Shown here: positions 23,935-32,396 of the stretch, in pieces
Numbering within the stretch: the stretch's first letter is position 1
Layout: each line of letters opens with the position of its first letter
Assembly: GCA_031362725.1 (NCBI GenBank)
Contig: JANLTC010000163.1
Location: 1 to 33,908, forward strand
DNA length: 33,908 nt
From: PR03 sp031362725
Lineage (GTDB): Bacteria; Myxococcota_A; UBA9160; PR03
Reading direction: 5' to 3'
The notes under the pieces: model-generated
What the model saw: the letters and a program-made list of their open reading frames with translations, nothing else
Databases searched by the model: none
Told to the model about the DNA's origin: nothing
Program-made: the position numbers and the translations under genes

Positions 23935-24092
23935 GGGTCCCCAGTCTTCGCAGGGGCGTCCGCGGTGCGGCGGCCGACCCAAACTGGCATGCTCGCCCAC
24001 GCGGGCGCGATGCGCCTGTCGAGGCACGGACGCGAGCGTTTCTGCGCGTCGCAATGTCGGCGACCGGGACGGCCAGTTGGGGGAGTGCAGCG

Positions 24093-25649
24093 ATGACCAG
24101 GAGACCGCACGAAGTCTCGTCCGCCGACGTCGCGATCGTGGGCGCCGGACCGACCGGGCTCGCGCTCGCGATCCTGCTCGCGCAGCGCGGACGCAGCGTC
24201 GTCATCATCGAGCGCTTCGCGGCGCCCTATCCGCTGCCGCGCGCCGTGCATTTCGATCACGAGGTCGCGCGCGTGCTGCAAGCGGCCGGAATCGCCGGCG
24301 ATCTCGCCGGCTTCACCGAGTTTGCGCCGATCTACGAGTGGCGCAACGCAGCGGGCGAGATCCTGTTGCGCTTCGGGCGCGAGACGGACGCCGGCCTCTC
24401 GGGCTGGCCCGACTCGAACATGAGTCATCAGCCCCGCCTCGAGGCGGCGCTCGAGGCGCGCGCACGCTCGTTCCCGAACGTGTGCCTGCTGCGCGGCTAC
24501 GACGCGCACGTGCTGCACGACGCGGGTGACGCGGTGCTGCTCGGTGCGCGCAGCGAAGGCGGCGAAGCTTGCGAGGTTCGCGCGCACTTCGCTGTCGGCT
24601 GCGACGGGGCGAACAGCTTCGTGCGCGGCGCGATCGGCGCCGGATTCCACGATCTCGGCTTCGCGTTCGACTGGCTCGTCGTCGACGTGATCCCGCACGA
24701 ATCGCGCGTGTGGTCGCCGCTCAACTGGCAGCTCTGCGATCCGGCGCGCCCGACGACGCTCGTTTCGGGCGGTCCCGGCCGACGGCGCTGGGAGTTCATG
24801 CGACTTCCCCACGAATCGCTCGCCGAGCTGAACGACGAAGCCACCGCGTGGAAGTTGCTCGCTGCGTGGGACGTTCGCCCAGACAACGCGACGCTCGAGC
24901 GCCACGCGGTCTACACCTTCCGCGCTCGCTGGGCCGACGCCTGGCGCCGCGGTCGCGTGCTGCTCGCCGGCGACGCCGCGCACCTGATGCCGCCGTTCGC
25001 GGGCCAGGGCATGTGCTCGGGGCTGCGCGACGCGATCAATCTCGCCTGGAAGCTCGACCTCGTGCTCGGCGATCGCGCGCAGGACGCGCTGCTCGACAGC
25101 TACGGCAGCGAGCGCGCGCCGCACGCGCGCGCGACGATCGAGTTCTCGGTCGCGCTCGGCCGCGTGATCTGCGTTGCCGATCCGCAGCAGGCGGCTGAGC
25201 GAGATGCGCGGATGATTCCCGCGGCGCGCGCGACGGGGCTGCAGTCGCCGGGTCCCATGCCGAAGATCGGGCCGGGCTGTTACGACGCCGCAAGCCCGGC
25301 CGGAGGCGAATTGTTCGTGCAGGGGCAGGTCGAGCGCGGCGAGACGCGCGGCCTCTTCGACGACGTCGTGGGCGGTGGCTTCGCGCTCGTCTCGACGCAC
25401 GGCGACCCGGCGCGGGTGCTGACGCCCGAGCAGCGCGCATTCTTTTCGTCGCTCGGAGGTGTCATGGCGCACGTCTCACGCGACGGCGAAGTGCGCGACG
25501 TCGATGGCGCCTACACGAAGTGGTTCGAAGCGCGCGGGGCGGCGGTCGCATTGCAGCGCCCGGACTTCGCGGTGTTCGGGACCGCGCCGCAGCTCGCGGG
25601 TGCCGGTGCGCTCGTGGACACGCTGCGCGCGAGGCTCGCGTCGGGCTGA
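24093..25649 (+). CDS. FAD-dependent aromatic hydroxylase (PheA/MhpA-like monooxygenase)
   Basis: The 518-residue flavoprotein has the Rossmann motif VAIVGAGPTGLALAILLAQR near the N-terminus, the DG motif (VGCDGANSFVR) at about 182-192, and the GD motif (LLAGDAAHLMPPFAGQG) near 290. A C-terminal thioredoxin-like extension completes the fold. The order and length match 3-(3-hydroxyphenyl)propionate hydroxylase-type class A monooxygenases, which use NAD(P)H and O2 to hydroxylate phenolic compounds. No ring-cleavage genes lie nearby, so the substrate is open. It is divergent from the beta-propeller gene and converges on pqqE. Confidence 0.9.
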   Translation: MTRRPHEVSSADVAIVGAGPTGLALAILLAQRGRSVVIIERFAAPYPLPRAVHFDHEVARVLQAAGIAGDLAGFTEFAPIYEWRNAAGEILLRFGRETDAGLSGWPDSNMSHQPRLEAALEARARSFPNVCLLRGYDAHVLHDAGDAVLLGARSEGGEACEVRAHFAVGCDGANSFVRGAIGAGFHDLGFAFDWLVVDVIPHESRVWSPLNWQLCDPARPTTLVSGGPGRRRWEFMRLPHESLAELNDEATAWKLLAAWDVRPDNATLERHAVYTFRARWADAWRRGRVLLAGDAAHLMPPFAGQGMCSGLRDAINLAWKLDLVLGDRAQDALLDSYGSERAPHARATIEFSVALGRVICVADPQQAAERDARMIPAARATGLQSPGPMPKIGPGCYDAASPAGGELFVQGQVERGETRGLFDDVVGGGFALVSTHGDPARVLTPEQRAFFSSLGGVMAHVSRDGEVRDVDGAYTKWFEARGAAVALQRPDFAVFGTAPQLAGAGALVDTLRARLASG

Positions 25650-25670
25650 CGCAGCGCCGTGTGAGACGCG

Positions 25671-26762
25671 TCAGCTTCCGCGAAAGTCCCACTCTGCTTG
25701 GCCACCCGCACGCGCGCGCGCTGCAGAGATCGCATCGCGTTGCGGCGCCAGCGCGCACGCCGGATCGGTGTTCGCCGCCTCACCGGTGAGTCGATACGCC
25801 TGACAGCGACAGCCGCCGAAGTCGCGGGTTCGCTCGGGACACGAGCGACACGGCTCGCCCATCCAGCTCTCGCCTCGGTACACGTTCATGCCGGGCGCGT
25901 CCTCCCAGCATTCGCGCAGCGGATGTTCGCGCGCGTTCCAGAACTCGAGGCCGGGTAGATCGCGCGCGGCGTGGCAGGGGAGCACGAGCCCGTCTGGTGC
26001 AACGACGACGAGGCTCCGTCCCCAGCCGCCCATGCACGGTTTCGGTCGCCCCGAGAAGTAATCGGGCAGCACCCATTGCAGCTCCGGTCGCTTGGCGCGC
26101 TGACGCTCGGAACGGACCACTTGCGACGCCGCTTCGAGCTGCTCGCGCGACGGCAGCAGCGCGTCGCGATTGCGCAGCGCAAAGCCGTCGTACTGCGCGT
26201 TCGCGAGTTCTAGCCGATCGGCGTCGAGTTCGCGCGCGAGCGCGATCAGCGCGCCGACGTTCGCGAGATTGTGGCGGTGCAGCACGACGTTCAGCGTCAG
26301 CGCGAGCCCGAGGCGTCGCACTTCGCGCGCCACGGCGAGCTTGCGTTCGAAGCTCGTCGTACCGGCGACCCGGTCGGACGCTGCGGCCGTCGCATCCTGG
26401 ATCGACAGCTGTACGCTGCGCAGTCCCGCGCCCTGCAGCGGCGCCACGCCGTCCGCGCCGAGCGGCACGCCAGCCGTCACGAGGTGCGGATAGAGCTTCG
26501 CGTCCGCCGCATGCCGCACGATCGCGGCGAGATCGCGTCGCGCCGACGGTTCGCCGCCGGTGAGTCCCACGTGCAACGCACCGAGGGCGGCCGCTTCGTG
26601 GAACACGCGGCCCCATGCGTCGGCCGTGAGTCCGTCGCGGATCTCCGCAAAGCGCTCCGGATTCGAACAGTACGGACAGCGCAGTGGACAGCGATACGTC
26701 AGTTCGGCGATCAGGTTCCAGACGCGCGACGGTGACGGCGCTGCGGTCTGCTCAGGTGTCAC
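25671..26762 (-). CDS. pqqE: PqqE radical SAM enzyme of PQQ biosynthesis
   Basis: The 363-residue protein has the radical-SAM cluster motif C25-x3-C29-x2-C32 and the GGEPSARRDL loop. A SPASM-type C-terminal Cys set is present (CMGGWGRS...LPCHAA and CRSCPERTRDFGGCRC). PqqE makes the Glu-Tyr C-C crosslink in the PqqA peptide as the first step of pyrroloquinoline quinone synthesis, with PqqD as peptide chaperone. The GTG start at 26762 lies inside the end of pqqCD (11-base overlap), so the two are translationally coupled. The length fits the family. Confidence 0.95.
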   Translation of the reverse strand: MTPEQTAAPSPSRVWNLIAELTYRCPLRCPYCSNPERFAEIRDGLTADAWGRVFHEAAALGALHVGLTGGEPSARRDLAAIVRHAADAKLYPHLVTAGVPLGADGVAPLQGAGLRSVQLSIQDATAAASDRVAGTTSFERKLAVAREVRRLGLALTLNVVLHRHNLANVGALIALARELDADRLELANAQYDGFALRNRDALLPSREQLEAASQVVRSERQRAKRPELQWVLPDYFSGRPKPCMGGWGRSLVVVAPDGLVLPCHAARDLPGLEFWNAREHPLRECWEDAPGMNVYRGESWMGEPCRSCPERTRDFGGCRCQAYRLTGEAANTDPACALAPQRDAISAARARAGGQAEWDFRGS

Positions 26763-27708
26763 GGAGGATCACGCCGAGCAGCTCCATCTGGTCGAGGAAC
26801 TCGTGCACGTCGGTGGTGAGATGCAGGACGGTGGGATGACGATCGCGCAGCGTGGTCGCGACTGCGTCGGAGCTGCGTGTGCCATCGCAGAGTTCGAGGA
26901 TCTCGCGGCCGGACTCCGAGACGCGCACGCCGCGCTCGGGCAGCACCGCAAGCAGATGACCCGGGCGCTCCTCGTCCTCGCGCAGCAACGCGTGGGGCGC
27001 GAGACGCGGGTGGCGGTGCGCCGCCTCGACGGCATCGAGCAGGCTCCACAGGATTTCGCACTTGCGCGCGAGCGCATCGAGGCAGCGCTGCTGATCGGCG
27101 AGCGTACCCGCCTGTTCGACGACGAACGCGAGACCGTACGCGGCGTCGCGTGGCGCGATCGTGGTGCGCGAGCGGAAGTAGGCGAGGCCCTCGGCGTCGA
27201 CCCACGGATAGTGGCGCTCGAACGCGCTGATGCGCGCAGCCATGATGTTGCCCGCGAAGAGTTCGGTCAGCGACGCTGCTACTGCGGTGAGTAGATCGGC
27301 GCGTTCGACCAGCTCGACGTACGCGTCGCAGGCACGCCGCACGCCGGGCAACACGAAGTCGAGGCTCGCGACCTCGTCGCGCGCGAGGCCCGCGGCTTCC
27401 GCGAGGCGCAGCCACAGCTCGAGGCCACCTTCGCCGGGCGCGCGGCCGTCGTGATCGTGCAGCCGCTGCACCCATTCGCGCCGAAACGTGGAGTCGCTCG
27501 ACTTGCCGAGGATCGCCGCGTCCTTCACCGGAATGCGCGTCTGGTAGTAGTAGCGATTGCGCACCCACGTCTGGAGTTCCTCCGGCGAGAGAAGGCCGGC
27601 GTGCATGCGCAGGTTGAACGGATGCTTGTCGTGATAGCGCTCGGTGCCGACGCGTCGCAGGCGCGCTTCGAAGTCGGCGAGACTCCAGGGCTCTCGGGAG
27701 TGGCTCAC
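26752..27708 (-). CDS. pqqCD: PqqC-PqqD fusion protein
   Basis: The 318-residue protein joins PqqC (residues 1 to about 230) to PqqD (about 235-318). PqqC is shown by YHDKHPFNLRMHAGLLS, WVRNRYYYQTRIPVKDA and HYPWVDAEGLAYFRSR; PqqD by LPERGVRVSESGREIL, LCDGTRSSDAV and FLDQMELLGVI. PqqC carries out the final ring closure and eight-electron oxidation to PQQ, and PqqD presents PqqA to PqqE. The same fusion is known in methylotrophs. The start is GTG 27708. A 253-base divergent region separates it from the PEP-CTERM gene on the other strand. Confidence 0.95.
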   Translation of the reverse strand: MSHSREPWSLADFEARLRRVGTERYHDKHPFNLRMHAGLLSPEELQTWVRNRYYYQTRIPVKDAAILGKSSDSTFRREWVQRLHDHDGRAPGEGGLELWLRLAEAAGLARDEVASLDFVLPGVRRACDAYVELVERADLLTAVAASLTELFAGNIMAARISAFERHYPWVDAEGLAYFRSRTTIAPRDAAYGLAFVVEQAGTLADQQRCLDALARKCEILWSLLDAVEAAHRHPRLAPHALLREDEERPGHLLAVLPERGVRVSESGREILELCDGTRSSDAVATTLRDRHPTVLHLTTDVHEFLDQMELLGVILRDT

Positions 27709-27961
27709 GGCGCGAGCATAGGCTGCTGCCGGGCGGGCACGCAGCGGTGATGGAATGTGCGCCGATCGACCTCAGCAGCAACGCCACCGCGAATCGCACG
27801 CTCCCCGCCGACTGGCCGCGTGGAACGGGTGACGTCTCGTCCGCTGCCTTCGGCCATGGCTCGGTGCGCAACTTCGGCGCATCTGCCCTGACGGCGCACC
27901 GCACGAGATTGTGGTCGGATCGACGGCGCCGGGTGATAGGATGGTCCGTGGGGAGAAATCC
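27709..27961. other. Divergent region between pqqCD and PEP-CTERM gene; no pqqA found
   Basis: I read all three minus-strand frames here for a PqqA-like peptide (short, with Glu-x3-Tyr) and found none. The stretch should hold promoters for both directions; no clear palindrome is seen. Confidence 0.4.
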
Positions 27962-28819
27962 ATGCGCCGATCGCACGCCACCTTGCTCACTGCTGCGCTG
28001 CTCTCTGCCGTCACGCCGGCGTCGGCGTACCTGATCTCTGCGCAGGCGCAGTACGAAACCGGCACTCTCAGCGAGGGGAGCGTGACCGAGCCGGAGGTGT
28101 CGGCGTCGACCTTCTTCGTCGTCCCGGACACGACGAACACGATCGAGACCTCCTCGTTCGTGAGCGGCCAGAGCGGAGTTCTCGAAGGGCGCTCGCGGAT
28201 CGACATCGTGAGCGGTTTCTCGACCTCCGCCGCCAAGTGGATCGCGCTGCTCCGGGAGAATCTCGTCCTCCATCCGAATCCCGGCGAGACCGAGATCGTG
28301 GTGCGCGCCAGCCTCGACGTCGTCACGAACTCGAGCACGGTCGTCTACCCGGCCGGCGCTCAGGGCTACGCATTCCAGAGCGTGCGGCTCCAGATCGAGT
28401 TCGAGGACAACGCACCGACCACGAACATCATCGCATACGGCCACATGGTGCAGAACGTGTTCTCCCCGACACTGGAGCTTTGGGCGGACAGCACAGGCGT
28501 ATTCCCGCCCGAGGCCGGGACGGCCATCGGGTCGACCGAGTCGGGGAGCGTCGACCTCGAGATTCGGATCCCCGTCAACATCATCGGTGGCGGCGATATC
28601 CTCCGGGTGGAGGCGCAGATCACCGGCGAGGCCGACGCCGGCAATCACCAAACCTCGTACGCCGTGAGCGGCCTCGACACGCAGTTCGCGATCGACGTCG
28701 GGGGCGGAACCTACGAGGCGACGTTCCCTTTCTTCCTGGCGCCCGAGCCGGACGGCGCGCTGCTCGGTGTCGGCGCAATCGTGGCGCTCGCGATCACCGC
28801 ATCGCGTCGCCGTCGCTAG
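27962..28819 (+). CDS. PEP-CTERM-like exported protein of unknown function
   Basis: The 285-residue product has a signal peptide (MRRSHATLLTAALLSAVTPA, cleavage near SASAY). The Ser/Thr/Glu-rich beta body is followed by a tail reading APEPDGALLGVGAIVALAIT and RRRR, which fits a PEP-CTERM signal with Asp in place of the common Ser/Thr after PEP. It has no recognisable enzyme motif. It sits on the opposite strand between pqqB and pqqCD and its stop overlaps the pqqB stop by 4 bases in convergent orientation. Confidence 0.75.
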   Translation: MRRSHATLLTAALLSAVTPASAYLISAQAQYETGTLSEGSVTEPEVSASTFFVVPDTTNTIETSSFVSGQSGVLEGRSRIDIVSGFSTSAAKWIALLRENLVLHPNPGETEIVVRASLDVVTNSSTVVYPAGAQGYAFQSVRLQIEFEDNAPTTNIIAYGHMVQNVFSPTLELWADSTGVFPPEAGTAIGSTESGSVDLEIRIPVNIIGGGDILRVEAQITGEADAGNHQTSYAVSGLDTQFAIDVGGGTYEATFPFFLAPEPDGALLGVGAIVALAITASRRRR

Positions 28820-29715
28820 ACCTCGAAACTCATCCCATCCATCGCGATCTCGATGCCCGCGCGCTGCACCAGCGACGCTTCGGGCGACCCGGCGTCGAGG
28901 ATCGGGTTGGTGTTGTTCATGTGGATGTAGACGACGCGGCCGCGCAGCTCGGCGAGGACTGGCAGTGAGCCGCCGGGTCCGGAGATCGGCACGTGACCCA
29001 TCGCCGTTGCATCGGGCGCGCCGGGCCGCACCGACGAGAGCTCGTCATTGCGAAAGAAGGTGCCGTCCACGAACGAGAGGCTCGCGGCTTCGAACTCCGC
29101 GAGCGTGCCGGCGTCGAGTTTCGCAATGCCGGGTGCGTAGACCAGGCGTCGACCGCTGCGCAGATCGGTGATGCGCACGCCGACCGTCGTCTCCGGCTGA
29201 TTCGACGTGTGCTTCGCGAGCCACGTCGGCACCTTGCCCGGCACCGGAAAGAAGCGCGCCTCGAGGTGACCATCGCGATCGAGCGTCACCGCCTGGTCGA
29301 GCTTCGCGATTCCCCACGCCGGCTCGAGCAGTCGCAACAGCGCGTTGTGATCGAGTAGCGCGTCGCGCACGAATGGCGTCGACACGATCCGGTAGGGCAG
29401 CGACTCGCGCAGCACCAGCAGGCCGAGTACGTGATCCACGTCGGCGTTGGTGACGACGATCGTATCGAGCGGGATGTCGCGCGTGCCGGGTCGCGGGTGC
29501 AGACCGGGGAAGCGCGCGAGCTGATCGCGCACATCGGGGCTCGCGTTCACGATCGACCAGCGCACGCCATCGGCAGACACCGCGATCGACGGCTGTGTGC
29601 GCGGCGGCACCTGCGGATCGCCGGCGCGCGCGCGCACGCAGCGATCGCAGCCGCAGTTCCACTGCGGCAGACCGCCGCCGGCCGCGGAGCCGAGCACCCG
29701 GACGCGCAGGCTCAT
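28816..29715 (-). CDS. pqqB: PqqB metallo-beta-lactamase-fold enzyme of PQQ biosynthesis
   Basis: The 299-residue protein begins MSLRVRVLGSAAGGGLPQWN, the PqqB hallmark, with the Cys-Gly-Cys-x2-Cys segment (CGCDRC) that binds structural zinc. It continues with TNADVDHVLGLL, the family's altered metal-binding loop, and YIHMNNTNPIL near the end. PqqB is an iron-dependent hydroxylase of the Glu-Tyr intermediate. ATG 29715 overlaps the peroxiredoxin stop (ATGA), so the two genes form a coupled pair upstream of, but not contiguous with, pqqCD-pqqE. Confidence 0.95.
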   Translation of the reverse strand: MSLRVRVLGSAAGGGLPQWNCGCDRCVRARAGDPQVPPRTQPSIAVSADGVRWSIVNASPDVRDQLARFPGLHPRPGTRDIPLDTIVVTNADVDHVLGLLVLRESLPYRIVSTPFVRDALLDHNALLRLLEPAWGIAKLDQAVTLDRDGHLEARFFPVPGKVPTWLAKHTSNQPETTVGVRITDLRSGRRLVYAPGIAKLDAGTLAEFEAASLSFVDGTFFRNDELSSVRPGAPDATAMGHVPISGPGGSLPVLAELRGRVVYIHMNNTNPILDAGSPEASLVQRAGIEIAMDGMSFEV

Positions 29716-30170
29716 CGCGGCAGGCCCGCGATCGCCTCCCGGATCTCGCCGGCGCTCTCGAAGAAGAGCGGGAAGTCGGTCTTGCGCCAGCGCACGCGCC
29801 CGTCGCGACCGATGAGGACCAGCGCGCGCTTGGTGATGCCGAACAGGCCCGCTGCGCCATAGCTCTTGCAGACGGCGCCGCCCTCGTCGGCCGCAACCGG
29901 AAACGGCAGCGCGTGTTTCTTCGCAAACCTCTCGTGCGATGCGAGTGACTGCGGATTGAGGGCGATCACCTGCACGCCGAGCCCCGCGAAGACGGCGAGG
30001 TTGTCGCGATAGTCGCAGAGCTGCTTGGTACAGACGGGCGTGTCGTCGCCCGGATAGAACGCGAGCAGCACGGCGCCATCCGCGAGCCGCTTCGAGAGCG
30101 TGACGTCGCCCTGTGTCGAAGCGAGCGTGAAGTCCGGAGCGGGATCGCCGACGTCGGGGAGTTTGGCCAT
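29712..30170 (-). CDS. Peroxiredoxin, BCP/PrxQ type
   Basis: The 152-residue protein has the AhpC/TSA fold opening (GDPAPDFTL). The peroxidatic Cys-47 is in YPGDDTPVCT, and a second Cys-52 lies five residues later, the C-x4-C pair of the BCP/PrxQ group. The conserved Arg lies in the C-terminal strand region. It reduces peroxides using thioredoxin-like donors. Coupling to pqqB (ATGA overlap) may protect against H2O2 made in PQQ maturation, or may be simple linkage. Start ATG 30170. Confidence 0.9.
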   Translation of the reverse strand: MAKLPDVGDPAPDFTLASTQGDVTLSKRLADGAVLLAFYPGDDTPVCTKQLCDYRDNLAVFAGLGVQVIALNPQSLASHERFAKKHALPFPVAADEGGAVCKSYGAAGLFGITKRALVLIGRDGRVRWRKTDFPLFFESAGEIREAIAGLPR

Positions 30171-30210
30171 GGGCGTGAGCCTACCGGACGCCTCGCACGA
30201 GGGCGCGTCG

Positions 30211-30705
30211 CTAAGCGCGGCGACCCGCCAGCAGCGCGAGGCCACCAGCCAGCAGTAGCGCCGTGGTCGGTTCGGGAACCTGACCGCGAATCGCGCCGCC
30301 CGGGAACTCCGCGGTGTGGACGTTCACGTACCAGCCGCTCGGCTGTGCGATCACGCCGGCCAGATCGGCATCCTGGAGTCCGCTGCCAGTGAGCTGACCC
30401 GAGAAGTCGATCCGCACGGAACCATTGACGCCCGCGACACCCTGGTGGATGTGCGCGCCGGTCGGCGGTAGTGCGAGGTTGCCGACCGTGATGTTCCAGT
30501 TGATCGTCGGAAACGGCGCCGTGCTGTCGTCGATCGTGATCACCGCCGTCCCGAACCCGTCGGAATCGCCGATGTTCACTTCGTTCGCGCCACTGAGTCC
30601 AATCGTGTAGTTGAACAGCGTCGCCTGGGCCGCGAGCGGAAGCAGCAATGCCAGAGCCGCCGCGCCCGCGCACCAGCCTTTCCGGTGGATTCGTTTCCTG
30701 TGCAT
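30211..30705 (-). CDS. CHRD-domain PEP-CTERM protein
   Basis: The 164-residue product has a signal peptide (basic n-region, then AGAAALALLLPLAAQA). A single CHRD domain follows, with the typical GLSGANEV opening, GAHIHQG and NVHTAEFPGGAIRGQ. The exosortase signal is VPEPTTALLLAGGLALLAG plus RRA. CHRD domains occur in many secreted proteins; molecular function is unclear, although the His residues could bind metal. ATG 30705 is preferred to an in-frame TTG at 30717 because GGAG stands 8 bases before it. Confidence 0.85.
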   Translation of the reverse strand: MHRKRIHRKGWCAGAAALALLLPLAAQATLFNYTIGLSGANEVNIGDSDGFGTAVITIDDSTAPFPTINWNITVGNLALPPTGAHIHQGVAGVNGSVRIDFSGQLTGSGLQDADLAGVIAQPSGWYVNVHTAEFPGGAIRGQVPEPTTALLLAGGLALLAGRRA

Positions 30706-30707
30706 TC

Positions 30708-30728
30708 GGTTCTCCAATGGTTCTCCAA
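30708..30728 (-). repeat. Tandem duplication of the Shine-Dalgarno segment of the CHRD gene
   Basis: GGTTCTCCAA occurs at 30708-30717 and again at 30719-30728, so the coding strand carries TTGGAGAACC twice in tandem just before ATG 30705. Only the proximal copy is at normal spacing for translation initiation. Confidence 0.7.
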
Positions 30729-30791
30729 AGGTTGGGGACTTGCGCTGCTGTCAGCGCCGATGCGCATGCGTTGCACACGCTCTGCTAGGTC

Positions 30792-31238
30792 ATGTGCTCG
30801 CAGGGCTCGTCGCGTGGCAATCGGTGGGCCTGTTGCGCGAATTTGGCCCTTGGGGCGGGCGCAGGAACCACGGCGGGCTCGCCCACGCTCGTTCTCGTGG
30901 GTTCTTCGTCGATCGACGTGCTACTCCGGCGCTCGCCCCGGGTCTCGCGGAGTCTGGCTCTGCGATCCGCCCGCGATTGGATCCTGACAGACCACGCTCT
31001 CGAAGCGAGCGCGCGCCGGCGGATTTTCGCCGACCTGGTCGCTCGCGTTCTCGCACGACCAGAACAGTTGTGGGAGCTGCGGAGCGGACGCTGGCTCTTG
31101 CAGATGCGGTCAATGCAAGATACCCCGCGACGGGTCTATCTTGTCCGCGCGATCGTCGACCTCGATCGCGAGCCGCCGGAGGTGGTGACGGTGTATCGAA
31201 CCAGCAAGGTCGCCAAGTACTGGAGGCTCGATCCGTGA
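30792..31238 (+). CDS. DUF4258-like protein (start uncertain)
   Basis: The conserved part begins near 30978 (WILTDHALEASARRR) and continues through RRVYLVRAIVDLD to VVTVYRTSKVAKYW at the end, the pattern of DUF4258 (a small fold related to RelE/BrnT-like toxins). ATG 30792 gives 148 residues but the first 60 are unlike the family. GTG 30897 or GTG 30918 would give more usual lengths. Its TGA overlaps the GTG start of the DUF2283 gene, a coupled pair often found together and suspected to be a toxin-antitoxin module. Confidence 0.6.
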   Translation: MCSQGSSRGNRWACCANLALGAGAGTTAGSPTLVLVGSSSIDVLLRRSPRVSRSLALRSARDWILTDHALEASARRRIFADLVARVLARPEQLWELRSGRWLLQMRSMQDTPRRVYLVRAIVDLDREPPEVVTVYRTSKVAKYWRLDP

Positions 31239-31435
31239 AGGTCAACTACGACGGGCGAACCGACACGCTCACGGTTCTCTTCAAGGAAGGCGCCGCGATC
31301 GTCGAGAGCGACGAAGATCGGCCAGGCGTCATTCTCGACTACGACGATCGTGGCGAACTCGTGTCGCTCGAGATCCTGGATGCATCGCGGCGAACGACGG
31401 AGCCGCGCAAGGTCGAGTTCCAGTCGACACCGTGA
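31235..31435 (+). CDS. DUF2283 family protein, putative antitoxin partner
   Basis: The 66-residue protein has the whole DUF2283 pattern: VNYDGRTDTLTVLF, then a Glu/Asp-rich loop (IVESDEDRPGVILDYDD) and GELVSLEILDASRR. These small proteins are commonly encoded next to DUF4258 genes. The GTG start at 31235 overlaps the DUF4258 stop by 3 bases. Confidence 0.8.
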   Translation: MKVNYDGRTDTLTVLFKEGAAIVESDEDRPGVILDYDDRGELVSLEILDASRRTTEPRKVEFQSTP

Positions 31436-31464
31436 CCGGTTGCCCAGTTTCGCCGGCGCGAACG

Positions 31465-32217
31465 CTACTCGCGGTACGGCGCGAGCTTCACGAACAGGCT
31501 GAACGCCGCCCAGCGCGCGATGAACGCCGCGCGACCACCCGGCACCGCGCGCGCCTCGGCGTTCCAGCACGCCGTCAGATGGCGCTTCATCGCGAGGCGC
31601 GGATGACGCTGTTCGGCAGCTCGCGCGAAGGCCGGATCGACATCCCAGAGCCGCACGCCGGCGAGATCGAGCAGCGCGCCAGCCGAGAGCATCGGTCCGA
31701 TCGGCCCGCGCTCGAAACCGACGCCGGGCGTGATATGCATGCAGATGCCTTCGGCGATCGCGCGGGCCACCGCCTCGTCGGCTCCTGCGCGCTGCGCGAT
31801 CGCCAGCGCGCGCTCGGCGCCCACCACTGCGAAACAGCGCTGCGGCGTCGGCGCTTCGAGCGCGATGTCGTGCAGCAGCGACGCCACGTAGAAGTGTTCG
31901 AGGTCGAGGTGCACGCCGTCGAGGTTCGCGAGCGCGAGCCCGAACGCGAAGGTTCGCAGCGAGTGATTCTGCATCGCCGGCGTCAGCGTCTCCCGGCACG
32001 CGCGGAGCGCATCCGCGGCGAGCTTCGTGTCGGGCAGCACGAGTCGATCGAGGTCGAGCGTGCCGACGCGGGCAGGGCGCAATCCGAGGAGCATGCGCAG
32101 ACGCCCAGCGGTGTAGGTCGCCGTGGTACGCAGAATGGGAGCGAGGAAGCGGAGTCGCTCCCCGTTGGTGAGGTTGCCCGCGGTCGTCGCGGCCCATTCG
32201 AGCGTGCCGATGCGCAT
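31465..32217 (-). CDS. HD-domain phosphohydrolase-like protein (cyanamide-hydratase-like)
   Basis: The 250-residue protein has the HD-superfamily metal motif order: an early His in QNHSLRTFAFG, His-Asp in FYVASLLHDIAL (about residue 116), and later ICMHI and a conserved Asp/Glu region. The spacing (NHSLRT...YVASLLHDI) is most like cyanamide hydratase-type and related HD proteins and unlike nucleotide signalling HD-GYP enzymes, which need HHE. The substrate is unknown. It is convergent with the DUF2283 gene and divergent from the DUF433 pair. Confidence 0.75.
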   Translation of the reverse strand: MRIGTLEWAATTAGNLTNGERLRFLAPILRTTATYTAGRLRMLLGLRPARVGTLDLDRLVLPDTKLAADALRACRETLTPAMQNHSLRTFAFGLALANLDGVHLDLEHFYVASLLHDIALEAPTPQRCFAVVGAERALAIAQRAGADEAVARAIAEGICMHITPGVGFERGPIGPMLSAGALLDLAGVRLWDVDPAFARAAEQRHPRLAMKRHLTACWNAEARAVPGGRAAFIARWAAFSLFVKLAPYRE

Positions 32218-32287
32218 CTCGCTCTCGCTCCGTCTCTTGTGCCGACGCGCGCGATGGCGGTCGATCCCGCCGGGCAGCCTGCCTTGG

Positions 32288-32312
32288 AAATCTGAACTCC
32301 GCCTTCAGATTT
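32288..32312. promoter_or_regulatory. Perfect 9-bp palindrome, AAATCTGAA / TTCAGATTT
   Basis: The arms at 32288-32296 and 32304-32312 are exact inverted repeats around a 7-base loop. AT-rich arms in very GC-rich DNA, 71 bases from the HD-gene start, suggest an operator. The T-run on the plus strand side would also allow a terminator, but no plus-strand gene ends just upstream. Confidence 0.5.
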
Positions 32313-32396
32313 TCAAGATTGGAGGGGAGGGCTGGGACGGGGGCTGGGTGATGGCTTCCGACTCGGGTCGGCTCCATTCCGGGGATCCGGGTGGTA

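Noticed and set aside
23484..25472. 662-codon minus-strand frame
   Set aside because: Runs antisense to the monooxygenase and into the wrong frame of the beta-propeller gene; no motifs.
27709..27961. Candidate pqqA or small antisense peptide of 64 codons
   Set aside because: No Glu-x3-Tyr motif in any frame; translations are Arg-rich noise.
26759..28651. 630-codon minus-strand frame spanning pqqCD and the PEP-CTERM gene
   Set aside because: Out of frame with pqqCD and antisense to the exported protein; low-complexity Arg/Ala translation.
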